A DNA stretch of 64,000 bases from Aphidius gifuensis (GCF_014905175.1 NC_057791.1:9744492-9808491); one strand, 5' to 3'. Positions 11,654 to 24,203 are shown, counted from the first letter of the stretch. Notes: generated by a model from the sequence alone, not told the origin. Translations and numbers: made by a program.

Positions 11654-12945
11654 CACTAACTATCTCATGACACATTGCTGTTGTCCTATAATAATTAAAA
11701 TATACTCGAGCTAAAAAATCTCAGTTGTAAGAATGTCAAAAAACTTGCTTAAAGACTTCTTATGGAACTGAGCCTAGGTCTTCCATAGGAAGTCTTTAAT
11801 TTTAAGTCCGCAGGCTGACGAAGTTTTTTATCGTTTTTATTTTTTTTTATTTAGAGCTATAAAATATTGCGGAAATAAAAAAAACAACGAGAGAACGATC
11901 GTAGGTGTCCTGCGTGAAAGTCGGATAGGTTGACCACTCAGCCGTTTTTCAATTGATCTTAGTTAAGTTTATCCTCACATCATGAGTTTTTGACTTCCAA
12001 ATTTTGATATTTGGATCATTTTCGTATTGTGAAAACTTAAATAATATATTTGAAGGAGAACGTCTCACTAGATCTATAAAAATTATGAGAACTTGATTTT
12101 TTTCTTCTCAAAAACATATATAAATTGAACAAATTATGTAAAAAACGAATTAGGTTATGATAGCAACATATTAATACAAATTCGCGAGAAATAGTTGTTT
12201 TTAGATATAAATTTATAGAGAACTTAATAACTTCATATGAGGTTATTTGAGATTTTTTTAGTTCTAAGTAAAAAAAATCGAGCTCATCCAATTTTAATAG
12301 ATCTACATTAAGATTACGTTCTACTTGAAATATACTATTTAAGTATCCTATTTTAAGAAGGACACTTGACCCCGGGATAAAAAATCAACCATAGAAGTTA
12401 ACTGGTGAGACGTTAAATTCAAGGTTCCTTTTTTGTCTTAAAATTTGATAACATCTCGAGTATGGGAATTAACGGGTGAATAAAGTCTTAAAGAACTTCT
12501 CAAATGAGTAATTTGAGGGAAAAAATGGGTGCAACGGGTAAAATTGGCATTTCTATACTCATTTCTATGCTTGTTATTTTATCCCGGTACCGCTTTTTAT
12601 TCGTCATGTGATTGGTCGAAATTTTTTAGCATTTGTTTATAACTAATATTTCATTATTTTCTTTCTCATACTAACACGTTGCTACGTGTTGTTGTATGAT
12701 TGCTACGTTTGTTTATTCTTGGCAATTAATTTATTTGTGTTGTGTCATCCCTAGATCAAAAATCATATTACAGCTTTTTATCAAGTTTTATATATTCATA
12801 TTTATTAAAAAAAGTTTTATTATATTTATTTATATTTATGAATCCAACTAATATATATTAATAAATTAATATTTAAATAAAGAAATGTTAGGGTGGTTAC
12901 TACGTTATAGTTACTACATTTATCAAAAACGTCATCATCTATAGA
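11654..12945. other. AT-rich DNA; one strong hairpin at 11750-11797
   Basis: The hairpin pairs AAAGACTTC-TATGGAA with TTCCATAGGAAGTCTTT around a ~14-nt loop. It could be a small MITE remnant or a transcribed stem-loop; no flanking duplication was found. The remainder shows no gene or repeat that I can support. Confidence 0.45.
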
Positions 12946-12949
12946 TATA

Positions 12950-14650
12950 TATACATATATATATATTATATATACAGTAGTGGTTTCGGGGACTACTATT
13001 CAATCTTCATATATACAATGGTGGTTCGAGGACATTTGGTGGTTTTGAGGACCACATTTGAAAAATATGCTTTGGTGGTTTTGAGAACTTTTTATTTTAC
13101 CGAATATTACGACCGATTTATTTTCAATTGATTCTATTTTAAACTATAAATAGTAATGATTCGATGAAAAAATTCAATTAATGACCAAAATAAGAATTTT
13201 TTCGTGTGTCCCTGAAAACTCCAATCTGAGAACATCATTTTTCTATTTAATGGAGGTTTCAAGGAATTTTGATAAAAAAGCAGCATTACTGCGCTAAATG
13301 CATTTTTACGATTCAATTCAAACTGCAAACATGTCCTTAGTAAATTTTCAGTATAAAAAAAATATCACTATGCTTTATAATAACATTTAACATAATTATA
13401 TCTGTCTTGATATTGCACGTCCCCGAAACCACCAATTACTTCCTTTTTTTTTCACACATAAGCAGTTTTGAGGACTTAATTTTTTGAATCTCGATTCGAT
13501 GAAATAGTTGAATTTATGAATTGCAAAATGAATTTTCTGGCAGTTCTCAATAAGATTCTTTCCTTTTCATGAAATTCATCGTTGAAATTTCAGTCGACTG
13601 GATAATAACTGTCAATTCTACTCCAATCTAAATGTCCCCAAAACCACCATTTTACGGATTTCATGTCTCCAGTTATTGGCAGTTATGAAGACATTCTGTA
13701 AAAACAGAAAAAGCACAGAATTATGCAAAAATAGTGTACTCGTTTTTAAGAATCTTTAGGATTATCTGTAATCTATTAGAAATAACAACAGTTTCTTTCG
13801 AAAAACACAAAAAAAAAGTTGTTTATCAAATAATTGTTAAATATCCTCGAAAGCACAAGACATATAATTTTTATAATTGTGGAATGGTTGTTTTGAGGAC
13901 ATATGCTAAAATTTGAATAAGAAAAAGATATTAGATTTTTTACGAGTTCTACTCAAACTTTCTTGGTGTCCACGAAATGTGCAGGGTCAGATATTTCATA
14001 GAACATTTCTGATAATCTCACACCATACTCAAATCAAAACGGAATTAACGTCGCAGTTTTGAAACGTCCCCAAAACCACCATACTATAAAATTTTTTTAT
14101 TCGTAGAACGGTGGTTTTGAGGACTTGCAGCCTATACGGAAGATTATGAAAGTAATTCTTTAGGCTTGAAATAAGGCCATTTTTCTACACTGTAAGATAT
14201 ATAAATAGTGTTCAATCTTAATTAAATTTATGTTCAGAACTTTGCTTTTAAATTCTGCTTACATGACAAGCGAGTGCTATCGTATTTGATTTGTCTCAAA
14301 TATACGTTATCATTGCACGGATCTTACCTAAATAAAGTCCTCTTAACCATAAGTTACCATAAGCTCCTAACCATAAGCACCTTTCTATAAGTTTTGAAAA
14401 ATATGTATTGGAGAATTTGAGGACTTTACGTAAAAATAATACGAAGAAAGTAATGATCATTCGGTAATTATAACTTTTTCTACTAGATAGCCACTTTGAG
14501 AGTTTATAAGTACTATTGGCACTGTAACAACAGTATTCAACTTATGTTAATGTGGTCATTGAAATTCCGCGAGAAAAGTCCTTGAAACCTCTATTCCACA
14601 AGTTTCGAAAGAAATCTATCGGAGGATTTGAGGACATCAAATTGAAACGA
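12950..14650. repeat. Region saturated with GGTGGTTTTGAGGAC
   Basis: The motif or its complement (GTCCTCAAAACCACC) recurs at about 12972, 13019, 13036, 13075, 13424, 13462, 13638, 13884, 14069, 14110, 14405 and 14620, in both orientations. The DNA between is AT-rich. The last ~120 bp are repeated at 19020-19170, which shows this is a dispersed element. The ends could not be fixed. Confidence 0.65.
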
Positions 14651-14708
14651 TAACAACGAAGTCCAATCATAAAGCCCTGATACATTTTATGAATTGTTAT
14701 TCAATCAA

Positions 14709-14783
14709 GAGGCACGGTAGTGCCTCGCGTCAAGTATGAGAAAAAAAAAAAAAGTGGGATAAACGAGATTAACTACCGTGCCT
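14709..14783. repeat. Short inverted-repeat element
   Basis: AGGCACGGTAG and CTACCGTGCC form a pair ~75 bp apart around an A tract. It may be a very short MITE; no clear target duplication was seen. Confidence 0.4.
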
Positions 14784-14974
14784 ATATATTATCGACAGAG
14801 AGCTAACCCTAACCCTCCAATTCCTTGGGAAATTATTTTAAAATATGATTGATGAGATAAAAATGATATGTCTTCTGATCATTTCATTGAAACAATATCA
14901 CACTTTTTTATAAAAAAAAAAAACAAATTTTTTAAATGTATACTTTTTTTTTAAACTTTAAAATCAATTTCAGA

Positions 14975-15425
14975 AATTGCGTTTTTCTTGATATTTCTTT
15001 AAAACCTACCGCACTCTGACAAACATTATAAAACCAAATCAGATCAAAGCATTATGGCTTCCAAGTCCAAAGCAATTCGACAACATCATAAAAATAAAAT
15101 TGAGCAAGAATAGTAGAATGGTGTGAAAGAACCTTTATTTATATGAGTACAGTATTCAATATCGCATCGATGGTGCGCGCGCCATATGTTGTTGGGATTA
15201 TTGCAGTTTTATAAACTGCGTTTTTCCTGAAATTTCTCTCAAAAATTAGGGCACTCTGACAAACATTATAAAATCAAATCAAAGCAACACAAAGCATAAT
15301 TGCTTCCAGGTCCAGAGCGATTTTTAATAAAAATAAAATTGAGCAAGAATAGTAAATGGTGTGAAAAATCCTTTAGGTATATTTACAGTATTCAATATCG
15401 CATCGATAGCGCGAATTCAATAATA
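14975..15425 (+). repeat. Two-copy tandem duplication, ~235 bp
   Basis: 14979-15214 and 15217-15420 share 'GCACTCTGACAAACATTATA', 'AATAAAATTGAGCAAGAATA' and 'CAGTATTCAATATCGCATCG' in the same order, with small indels. The identity is imperfect, so the duplication is not recent. Confidence 0.7.
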
Positions 15426-15705
15426 AGTTATGTTTCTAAGTCACATGCTGTTGTTATTGTTTGTTTTTCTTTTCATCAAGTTTAATGAGTTTTTGTTTTT
15501 ACATTAAGTTATATGTAAAAGGATTTATTTTTGAAAATCTAAATCAGCTGCCAGAAGCATCTGTCTGGTATAAAGCAAAGAAGCTATCATATTTTTAATT
15601 ACTATTTTTGACTTGTTCATCTTTTTGTGATGCACAACTATTTAGTAAGTTTGAGTAACAAATGTTATTAATAATAAAATTTCAGATAAAGTGAATAATA
15701 TTTAA

Positions 15706-16770
15706 AACAATGATGCCCAAGACATCATTATCAACGAATTTCTCGATGGTATAATTAATATATCACATGTTAATTTTGATGATGACAATGAAAGATAGTT
15801 GCTGTCAGTGAGTTACAAAACATCATTATCAAGTGTCGAAGATCTTCAAGCTTGGTTAAGAAAAAATTTAACAGTAAGTTCATTTAATGATTTGTCGAAT
15901 AATACAACAATTGATATGAGAACTTTTACGAGACCGAAAAAAATGGAAGAATGAGTTTGAAATTAATAATGAAAATAGCATCACCAACAAGTAATAATGT
16001 TTAGAAATTAAATTATCAACAAGAATCGTCAATAAAAATGAATGATAAAAATAATAAAAATCAAATAGACAAACAACATGTGTCAGCAATCTTGAGATCA
16101 TCAGTGTCAGGCACGTTATTAATATTATATTAGAAAGTCTTGTTGCATTTTTAAATATGCCACAATCAAATAATATTAATTCTTTTATCAATTTAACACC
16201 TGATTTTGAGGATGCAACAATTATGAACACATCAAGACCAATTTTTTTTAGATACATCAACAACAGATATTGATAAAATTAATGAAAACGAATTTAACGA
16301 TAATGAATTTACATATTCAGATTGAAATATTCACAATGTAACGATGATATTGGTGATAGCTTAGCAATGGCTGTTTCAGAAATTTTACCTGAATCAATGA
16401 TGCAAATAAGTTTGTTTAGTAATGTTTCTGAAAGTAATCCATTTTGAAAAGATTATTTGGATAATTCTAATGGTAAAATTGACAGTAGTTTTCACAGTAA
16501 AACTCTTACTAATACAAATAATATACTTTTACGTCTAAATCGTTGAATGTATTGGGCAAAAAAAAATAATAATATTTTTACTGAATCAGTAAATGTTTTT
16601 AATGGTAAAAATTTGAGACTTTAACTTCATTTAAAAAAACAAATTATGCCACATTCACTGAACTAGTTTATGTTATATCAACAAAATTTAACAAAATTGT
16701 TGATACATGTTATTATTAAATAATATGTCAATAGACAATAATGAGACATTTACGGAATCATTAGATAGTT
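15706..16770 (+). pseudogene. Decayed Asn/Asp/Ser-rich protein relic, 5' part
   Basis: I do not recognise the family. Several stretches read as protein but are broken by stops and frame changes: near 15706 a frame with DIIINEFLDGIINISHVNF; near 16340-16510 a frame with DSLAMAVSEILPESMMQISL; and from ~16565 repeated acidic/Ser motifs of the form TFTES or IFTES. Synonymous-looking phrases such as NNETFTES recur at ~16740 and again beyond the inserted element at ~18340. The composition differs from the surrounding random AT DNA. The simplest reading is a dead repeat-containing protein gene, or a very old domesticated or viral fragment. No start, splice sites or promoter can be assigned. Confidence 0.35.
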
Positions 16771-16792
16771 TGTCAAAAAAAAAAAAATTAGC

Positions 16793-16855
16793 GTGTTGCG
16801 AGTACGCGCGGGGGAAGTGAAACTTCTTTCAGAGTAGTTTCATGTCACGCTGAAT

Positions 16856-16886
<31 letters not shown>

Positions 16887-18325
16887 ATCCTGACAATAAT
16901 ATTTGAATATAAATATTATTAGTTAATAATAATTATTAGTATTTGTATTTCGAATATTATTATTATAAATTTTATTATTTATATCGTCATATTAATGGAA
17001 GAAGGGCGTTAGTGCCATTTTTAGGAATTTTTTTTTTCTAAAAGAAAAAGGGCGTGAGTGCGAATTTATAAATTTTCGGGCTTTGCATCTAATTTTAAGG
17101 CTTAAAGAAAAAAAAAAAGTGCCTATGTTCAGGGACTTACGCCTTTTTTCCATTCTCAAAATCATTTTTAATAAAAGATGAAGATTTGTAATTATTTTTA
17201 TGTTTTTCGTATTGATAATAAATTATGTATAATTATATCAGTAAACAATCAATAATTTAAAAAATCCTGCCATTAAATAAATTTCAAATAAAATTGAAAA
17301 TATGCCTTTCATCTTTTATCAAAAATTATTTTGTTAACGGGAAAAAAAACGAAATCCGAACCCTTTATTCTTTATCAAAGGTTGTTACGCCCATTTTCCC
17401 TTTTTTTTAAGTATTAAAATTAGATGAAAAACCCGAAAATTTATAAATTTGCACTTACGCCCTTTTTCCTTTAAAATTGACGTTTTTGGCACTTTATTCT
17501 TTAATGCGACAATATAATTGATACCATCGATATTATTACTAATATTATATTGATATTATTGTTAATCATAATATTATTGGAGTTATTATTATTTATAATA
17601 ATATTATTCATATATAACAATAGTATAAATAAAATAATAATTTCGAAAATATCATCGATGATAATAATATCAATATAATATTAGTAATAATAACAATAAT
17701 ATTATCGATTTATAATAATATCAGTGATATTAATAATACAAATAATAACATTGACAATAACATTCATATATAAATATTAATAATTATTAGTGTTTATATA
17801 CAAAATATTATTATTATAGATATTATTATTAATATCAATACTATTGTGAATAATTGGTAATATTATCAAAATTATTGTTGTTATAATTATCATCATTTAT
17901 ATATATTTATAATAATTTTATTGTTATTATAATAATGATTCTTTAAACCCGCGAGATAACTATTGCTTAATACGTTTAAATGAATTTTTTTTTAAAATCA
18001 ATTATTTAAGTATTAAACTCAGTTGAACTGTTTAATAATATTTAAATAAAAAAAAAAAAGTCGCTCACGCATACACACATATGATAGCAGCTGACGTTCC
18101 GAGTTTATCCGCTTGTCGCCGAGCTTATACCAGAGAGAGTATACCAGAGAGAGTATACCAGAAAGAGTATACGTGACAGAGAGTCTAGGAGAGCGTGTGA
18201 CAGAGAGTAGAGGAGAGCGTGTGACAGAGAGTATAGGAGAACGTGTGACAGAGAGTAAACGCGAGCGCGTAACGCTAGCAGGGCCTCGAATTTTTTTGCT
18301 ACCCTCCGTAAAGAAGTTTCACTTC
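16793..18325 (+). mobile_element. ATT-rich element, copy A
   Basis: It begins with ATTAGCGTGTTGCGAGTACG and the sub-terminal word GAAGTGAAACTTCTTT, and ends with the inverse AAAGAAGTTTCACTTC. Copies B (31092-33650, reversed) and C (39990-41510) share its order of parts: AAT/ATT trinucleotide DNA, a block with GGGCGTAAGTGC-type words in both orientations (16995-17520), more ATT DNA, a 15/21-bp minisatellite (18118-18260) and the terminal block. It splits the protein relic. No transposase was found. Confidence 0.75.
18118..18325 (+). repeat. Codon-periodic minisatellite near the end of copy A
   Basis: Tandem 21-bp units (GTGACAGAGAGTATAGGAGA type) precede a conserved tail. The frame is open throughout (76 codons from 18113), giving repeats of ERVTES followed by the tail AGPRIFLLPSVKKFHF. 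Copies B and C keep an open frame with the same tail but different repeats. This could be coding, or simply a consequence of unit lengths divisible by three. Confidence 0.45.
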
Positions 18326-18329
18326 AAAA

Positions 18330-18625
18330 AAAAAAAACAATGAAACATTCACGACAAGTGAATTTAAAAGTGCATTATCAACACCATCAGTTAGAAAATC
18401 AATAATTTCTAATGCTACATATAATACTGATTAACCCAATCATTTAAGCTATACATTGTAACAACAGATTCAGACTCATATTATTATTTAGAAGAAAATG
18501 AAAACATTAATGACAGTATTCATTTACAACCATCTCCAAACTCAACATTCAACTGTCCTAAAAATCAAGATGATGATGAATGTGATAATAAAAATACGAC
18601 ATTTAGATTTTTTTAGATGTTACAT
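18330..18625 (+). pseudogene. Decayed protein relic, 3' part
   Basis: This continues the relic beyond copy A. One frame reads NETFTTSEFKSALSTPSVRK from ~18340; another, after a stop, reads SYYYLEENENINDSIHL and then a Cys-containing acidic segment up to a stop near 18617. The recurrence of the 'ETFT-S' phrase on both sides of copy A supports a single interrupted ancestor. Function unknown. Confidence 0.35.
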
Positions 18626-18767
18626 CAATAAATCTTTGACATTTAGCCTACATTGTATTGGAAAATTGAAATAATTATTAATCGACAATTAAAACAATAA
18701 TTTAAATTTAAAAATTAAAATTAATCAATAAATCAATTCAACTATAATTAATTGTATATATATAAAC

Positions 18768-18965
18768 TTGACCCCACCTTTTTTTCCCAATTTGAATTTC
18801 ATATTTATATAGGTATAATATATATTGAACCAGGTGGGGTCAAGTTTAAAATCTTGTCAACAGTTAAGACTTAATTATATGCATAACAAATGTATTTAAT
18901 TCTTGACTTTTTTTGGTACCACATCTTTTTGTATTAAAAAAATGAAATAGCTAAACGATTTCGAA
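18768..18965. repeat. Dispersed ~180-bp repeat, copy 1, with a CTTGACCCCACCT inverted pair
   Basis: The first part is bounded by CTTGACCCCACCT and AGGTGGGGTCAAG (18768-18845). The following 120 bp, with TCAACAGTTAAGACTTAATT and TTTTTGGTACCACATC, are also present at 29149-29325 at high similarity. Confidence 0.7.
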
Positions 18966-19019
18966 TACTTGACGCTTCTTTTTGTAAAAAAAACTAGGTT
19001 TTTTTTTTTTGTTATGATA

Positions 19020-19175
19020 TGAGTATTAATCAATAGATATAAGTACTCTTGCCACCGTCATAACAGACATTGGGTTAAATTAAAGAAATAATTGAAATTC
19101 CGGGAGAAAAGTCTCTGAAACTTCCATTCCATATAGATTTTGAAATTAATCTATCGGTGGATTTGATAAATCACA
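19020..19175 (+). repeat. Copy of the 14500-14640 repeat segment
   Basis: It shares ATTGAAATTCCG-GAGAAAAGTC and AATCTATCGG-GGATTTGA, in order, with 14557-14640. It is probably a truncated copy of the 12950-14650 element. Confidence 0.6.
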
Positions 19176-20055
19176 TCAACTTGCATTTTATTCGTTATTC
19201 TAGGCAAGATAAATTCAGTAAACTTAAGTAATTTGGTAGCAGCACTACGTTTGGGAGTAAATCTATGCTGATTTTGCGACAGAAATTGTGAAAAATACGA
19301 CAAGATAATATTATATATTGCTTTTTCAAATAATTTGGAAAGTACTGGTAGAATAGAAACTTGTCTATTATTTTCAATAAGTTAGCGATTTCCTTTTTTA
19401 GGTATTGGTAAGACCTTTGAATTTTTCCAGATACTCGGAAATGTACCAGTTGATGGTTCAAATTTTTATTTAAAATATTGTTTAAATAAATGTTGAATTT
19501 ATTGTTTAAAAAGATGTTTAAAACAATTTTGACAATTTTTTTAACAGTAAATTTAACAATTCATTTAGTGTTTTAAAAATTATTGAATTCAATGATAAAA
19601 AAAGGGTAAAAATAAATAAATAAATTAAACCTTTTATGTTCTACCGAACTGTTACTCCATCTACCACATTTTTGACAATTTATTTGGCTGATTTATTCAT
19701 TCATTTTATTTAAACTAAATTTAACAAAAATTACCCAGCAAATGTTTATTCTATTTATTTAAATAAATTACTAGGTTACTATAGCAATAAAAAAAAATCC
19801 AATAACTCCGGCAAACATCTTGGCCTTGGTCATTACGAAAATAATTTTTCTTTTTTCAAATCCAATTTAGTTTTATTTCGAATCTAAATCTGTCATGCTT
19901 AAAGATTTTTTAATCTTATAAGAAGAAGTTTTTCATTTATAACAAGAATTTTTTTTCTTTCAAAACTAAAAATTTCCTAGAACAAAAGTTTTCAGTGTAA
20001 TTATTTTTCGAGGTCGGTAATCATCAGGGTTTCGGATGACATCATGACTGCCAAA
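19176..20055. other. AT-rich DNA, nothing recognised
   Basis: No repeat partner or coding evidence was noticed; the 88-codon frame at 19195-19461 has no recognisable domain. Confidence 0.35.
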
Positions 20056-20059
20056 TAGC

Positions 20060-20262
20060 ATTTTTTGAAGTGAAACTTCTTTACGCAAGGTAGTGAAAAA
20101 AAAAAACAGCGTGTCGGCCATGCAACGCTCGGAGCAAGCGACCGCTCCGAGCGAGCCAACGCTCGGCGCAAGGCAACGCTCGGACCGAGCAAGCGTTTGC
20201 CCATATAACTAATAAGAGTGAGTAAGTAAGTGACTACGAGCAAGATATGAGATATGCTTTGA

Positions 20263-20319
<57 letters not shown>

Positions 20320-21170
20320 TTGCCAATAGTGTAGCTGATCGGTTCGCAGCGCTTATGAAAATAATGAATCAAAAAATCATAAATGAATACATATACTCAA
20401 TTATTATTAGTATATTTATGTTATTCATATTATTATTATAATTATTATTTTATTATTAATATCGATATTATTATTATGAATATAATGAATACCAATGATA
20501 TTATTACTATTATTCAATGGATATTATTATTCTTCATAATATTATTGAAATTATTATTATTTATAATAATATCATCGATATTAATAAAATCAATAAAATA
20601 TTAGTAATAATATCAATGGTATGAATCATATTAATAATAATAATAATAATATCGATATAATATTGATAATGATAAGATCAATACTGACATTACTATTCAA
20701 GTATAAATATTAATAATTATTAGTATTCATATTTCAAATATTATTATTATAAATGTTATTATTAATGTGATTAATATCAATATATAATATTAATAATAAT
20801 AATAAAAATAATAATAGTACTGTTAATAATATTCAAATATAAATATTAGTAATTATTAGTATTTATATTTCGAATATTATTATTATAGATATTGTTATTA
20901 ATATCAATAATATTGTTGATAATTGATAATATTATTGAAATTATTGATGTTATCATTATCATTTATATATATTCATAGTATGAATAATAATAATATTGAT
21001 AATAATTTTAATAATATCAAAAATTTATAATATCAATGGTATTTATAATAATAATAATATCAATAACGATATAATATTGATTATATTATCAATATTTATA
21101 TTTTAGATATTATCGCAAGAAGATCGATATTATTATCATAAATATCATATTGATATCATCATTTATACTA
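20060..21170 (-). mobile_element. Partial relative of the ATT-rich element
   Basis: It starts with TTTGAAGTGAAACTTCTTTA, the terminal block of copies A-C. It then has its own GC-rich cluster (CGCTCGGAGCAAGCG-type words, 20115-20200), a (GT)n tract and ~750 bp of ATT-type DNA. No opposite terminus was found before 21170, so it is truncated or diverged. The sub-terminal cluster is unlike those of A-C. Confidence 0.55.
20264..20315. repeat. (GT)n microsatellite
   Basis: About 26 uninterrupted GT units. The His/Thr and Val/Cys ORFs that cross it are artefacts of the repeat. Confidence 0.95.
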
Positions 21171-21179
21171 TAATAGGGT

Positions 21180-21310
21180 TCTTCGATTCTTAGAAAAAAA
21201 ATCGATTTTCAATAATCGATTCTTTTTTTGTAAGAATCGGGTAGCCGATATATCGCCACAAAAAGTACTCGATTCATAAAGAATCGATTAAAAAATCGTG
21301 TTATTATAAA
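21180..21310. repeat. AATCGATT-motif cluster
   Basis: Six or more AATCGATT or GAATCG/CGATTC words in both orientations within 130 bp, between AT-rich flanks. Termini could not be assigned. Confidence 0.5.
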
Positions 21311-22410
21311 TATTTTTTTATTAATTTTTTTAATCATACATTATTTTTTATGTATACACAATATTAATAGAAAAAAAAAATGAATGAAATTGAATGAAAA
21401 ATATGATGTTAAAAAAGAGAATATAATATATATTAATAATAAATAATTGAATATTGTTATTATTCATTAAATATTAAATATTAAATAATATTTATATTTA
21501 TATTTATATTCATTATTTATTATTAATATTATTCTTATTAATATTATAATAATTATTATTTGATATTAATATTTATTATTTATATGAGAAGTGTCAGAAG
21601 CCAATCATCAAGTGTCAACGAACTTGGTTGTTTCTTTCTAATTCTTTTTTTTTTATTTTATAATCAAAAAGAGTTTAAAATAAATACAAAAGATGGCCTA
21701 GGTTTATAAAACCTAGAACAATGCGCTTTGTAAGGGCGAAAAACAAGACCGATTCTTTTGGCGATATTCGGTGAAAAAGAATCGTGAATTGATTATTGGC
21801 TCTGAAAAGAATAGCTTTATCTAACATAATGAATACCGTTTGGCTCCAATGTATTGAATACATAAATTTTTTAAATTTTAAAAACGTCTTAAAAATCTCC
21901 ATTCAATAGCTTTTTTTTTAGTTTCAAAAGAGAGGTAATACAACAAGTAATCCTAAAATGTTTTTTTTCTCGTCTAAAATATAATTTGTTATTACGATGC
22001 ACAAAATGATTTTTCAATCGTTTCATAGAAATATATATGAAATGAAACTTAAATTCGTAACGTTTAAGAAAAACTTATTCGAGAACATATTAGACACGTA
22101 TTTTAGGTACCGGTTCATAATTGAGGGTTCAGATGCAATAACCAGCCGCACGCTCGAAATCCAAGAAAACACGACGTTGCTCTGGGTGAAAAATCAAACA
22201 TGAAAAATTGAAAGAAACAAAATACCATCATTTGTAGAATTGAAAAATACATATTTTCCTTTAAATAAATTTTTTTTTATGACTATTAGTGAACGAGTTA
22301 AAAATTAAAAACAAAATTATTTTTTTTGAAAAAAATACTTTTTTTTAAATATATAACTTGAGATAACTTTCTTAAAAAGAGATAAATCAACTCGAAAATT
22401 TAACTATAGC
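21311..22410. other. AT-rich DNA with uncharacterised short frames
   Basis: Two ORFs of 75 and 68 codons (21675-21902 minus, 21997-22203 plus) have less biased composition than the surroundings but no recognisable domain. I do not call them genes. Confidence 0.3.
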
Positions 22411-22412
22411 TT

Positions 22413-23006
22413 TATAATAATCTAGCGATGCCAACAGCATTATTGAAAAAATTATTCATTGATATTGTTTTATTATTTTTATTTATTGTTTCATGTCGAC
22501 GAAAAAATTCAATTTGTCCTACTTCAAACGGAAAAAGAGTCGGAGAAATTTAAGAATTGAGTAACATGTCAGCGACAATATTGTGTAGCAGTTTTCTACA
22601 AATTTTCAGGTATTTTTATTAATTATTTACTGAGTTATTAATTTAACAACAAATTGCGCGTCTATCGTTTGTATTTTTATCAATATACAAACGCGCGAGC
22701 ATACACGTTTACAGAAGAGGGGGTAACGATCAGACATATTATGTAGCCTTAACGGTGGCTTGCAATTTGTTGTTAAATTAATAACTCAGTAAATAATTGA
22801 TAAAAATACCTGAAAATTTGTAGAAAACTGCTACACAATATTGTCGCTGACATGTTACTCAATTCTTAAATTTCTCCGACTCTTTTTCCATTTGAAGTTG
22901 GACAAATTGAATTTTTTCGTCGACATGAAACAATAGATAAAAATAATTAAACAATATCAATAAATAATTTTTTCAATAATGCTGTTGGCATCGCTAGATT
23001 ATTATA
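22413..23006. mobile_element. Long-arm palindrome (fold-back MITE)
   Basis: Two ~245-bp arms (22413-22659 and 22762-23006) are near-perfect inverted copies around a ~100-bp GC-richer spacer. They start with TATAATAATCTAGCGATGCC and contain ATGTCAGCGACAATATTGTG. The few differences suggest recent formation or gene conversion. No ORF. Transcription across it would give a long hairpin RNA. Confidence 0.85.
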
Positions 23007-23157
23007 CTAATAATAAAAATTATTCGTTATATATGTGCAGCTGAAACGTTTAACTGACTAATGTTTAGTTAAAAAAAATTTTTTTATTGACTATACTATA
23101 CTACTTACAGAAATTTACAACAAAAAAAGTAAATCGAAATAGTATATTATATAACTA

Positions 23158-23500
23158 GTACGTGAAGTAGGTGATTTTTGCACGATTTTAAAGGTGTCAA
23201 TACGAGTCACCAGGAGTTGAGAACGAGCCGAAGGCGAGTCGAGAACGACCTGGTGACGAGTATGACACTTTCAAAGTCGTGGAGGATCACCTTCTTCACG
23301 TACGAGTTATATACAATATTTTTTGACACGAGGTTTGTAATATGGACGCCATTTTGCGCCAATATAGTGCGTAAGGAGATACTTTTACGCACGATTTCTT
23401 GTTAAAAAATCGTGCGTAAAAGTATTTCTTTACGCACTATAATTGGTGCGTAATGGCGTCTTCTAGAAACAGAGTGTCAAAAATAAATTTTAGTTATACA
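23158..23500. repeat. Two adjacent hairpins
   Basis: Hairpin 1 (23158-23302) pairs ACGTGAAGTAGGTGAT with ATCACCTTCTTCACGT around a CGAGCCGAAGGCGAG centre. Hairpin 2 (23325-23495) pairs GTGCGTAA-GAGATACTTTTACG with its complement around TTGTTAAAAAATC and is bounded by TGACAC and GTGTCA. Both lie only in copy 1 of repeat R, so they arrived by insertion. Confidence 0.65.
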
Positions 23501-24203
23501 TATCTTTTTACGAATTTAAATGACGTAAATCTTCAATTTACTTTATAATTTTGAAAAATATAATTCAAATATAAATTATATTTATACTTTTAATTTAGAA
23601 ATTATATAAATCAAATTTATTTTGTATCTTGATAATATCTATATCTCTAATTTTGAAACTTCATAGTTGGAGTTCCAAAAATAAAATATATAAAATTCAA
23701 TTGAAATATATTGACAAATACTTAAATATATATGTGCAGCTAAAAAAATATATATTCAGACGAATTATAAAAATAAATGTCAAAATTCATGTCTCATAAA
23801 AAAAATCTCACGACTTGATATGATTAGGATAACTACAAATTACTCAGAAAAGATAAATATTATCAAAACATAATATAATTAAAAATTAATATATGCAGCT
23901 GAAACGGTTAACTGACTAATGTTTATAAAAAAAAAAAAAAATTTCATTGTCTATTTACGAAAAAAAGTGAATTGTGAATAAATTTCAGTTATACCTGTTA
24001 GAATTTGTATACAAAGTCATTTTTAGATTTTTCAAGGTATTATAGTTTATAGTTCAAGGTTTATAGTTTAATTAAAACGAAAAAACAAAATGTTATGGTT
24101 AATTCATTATTTAAAAAAATTTACAAAAAGAAAACGAAAAGAAAATTTTAAAATAATTTCGATTATGTCTGTACAAATAGGTATATATTTTGAATTTACT
24201 TAA

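Noticed and set aside
14803..14816. AACCCTAACCCT resembling a telomeric repeat
   Set aside because: Only two units, interstitial, and not extended; expected by chance or as a tiny relic.
20247..20441. ORFs across the (GT)n tract on both strands
   Set aside because: His/Thr and Val/Cys runs come directly from the microsatellite; there is no other coding evidence.
23158..23302. CGAGCCGAAGGCGAG hairpin as a rho-independent terminator or bacterial insert
   Set aside because: No bacterial genes are nearby and the hairpin lies inside a eukaryotic dispersed repeat.
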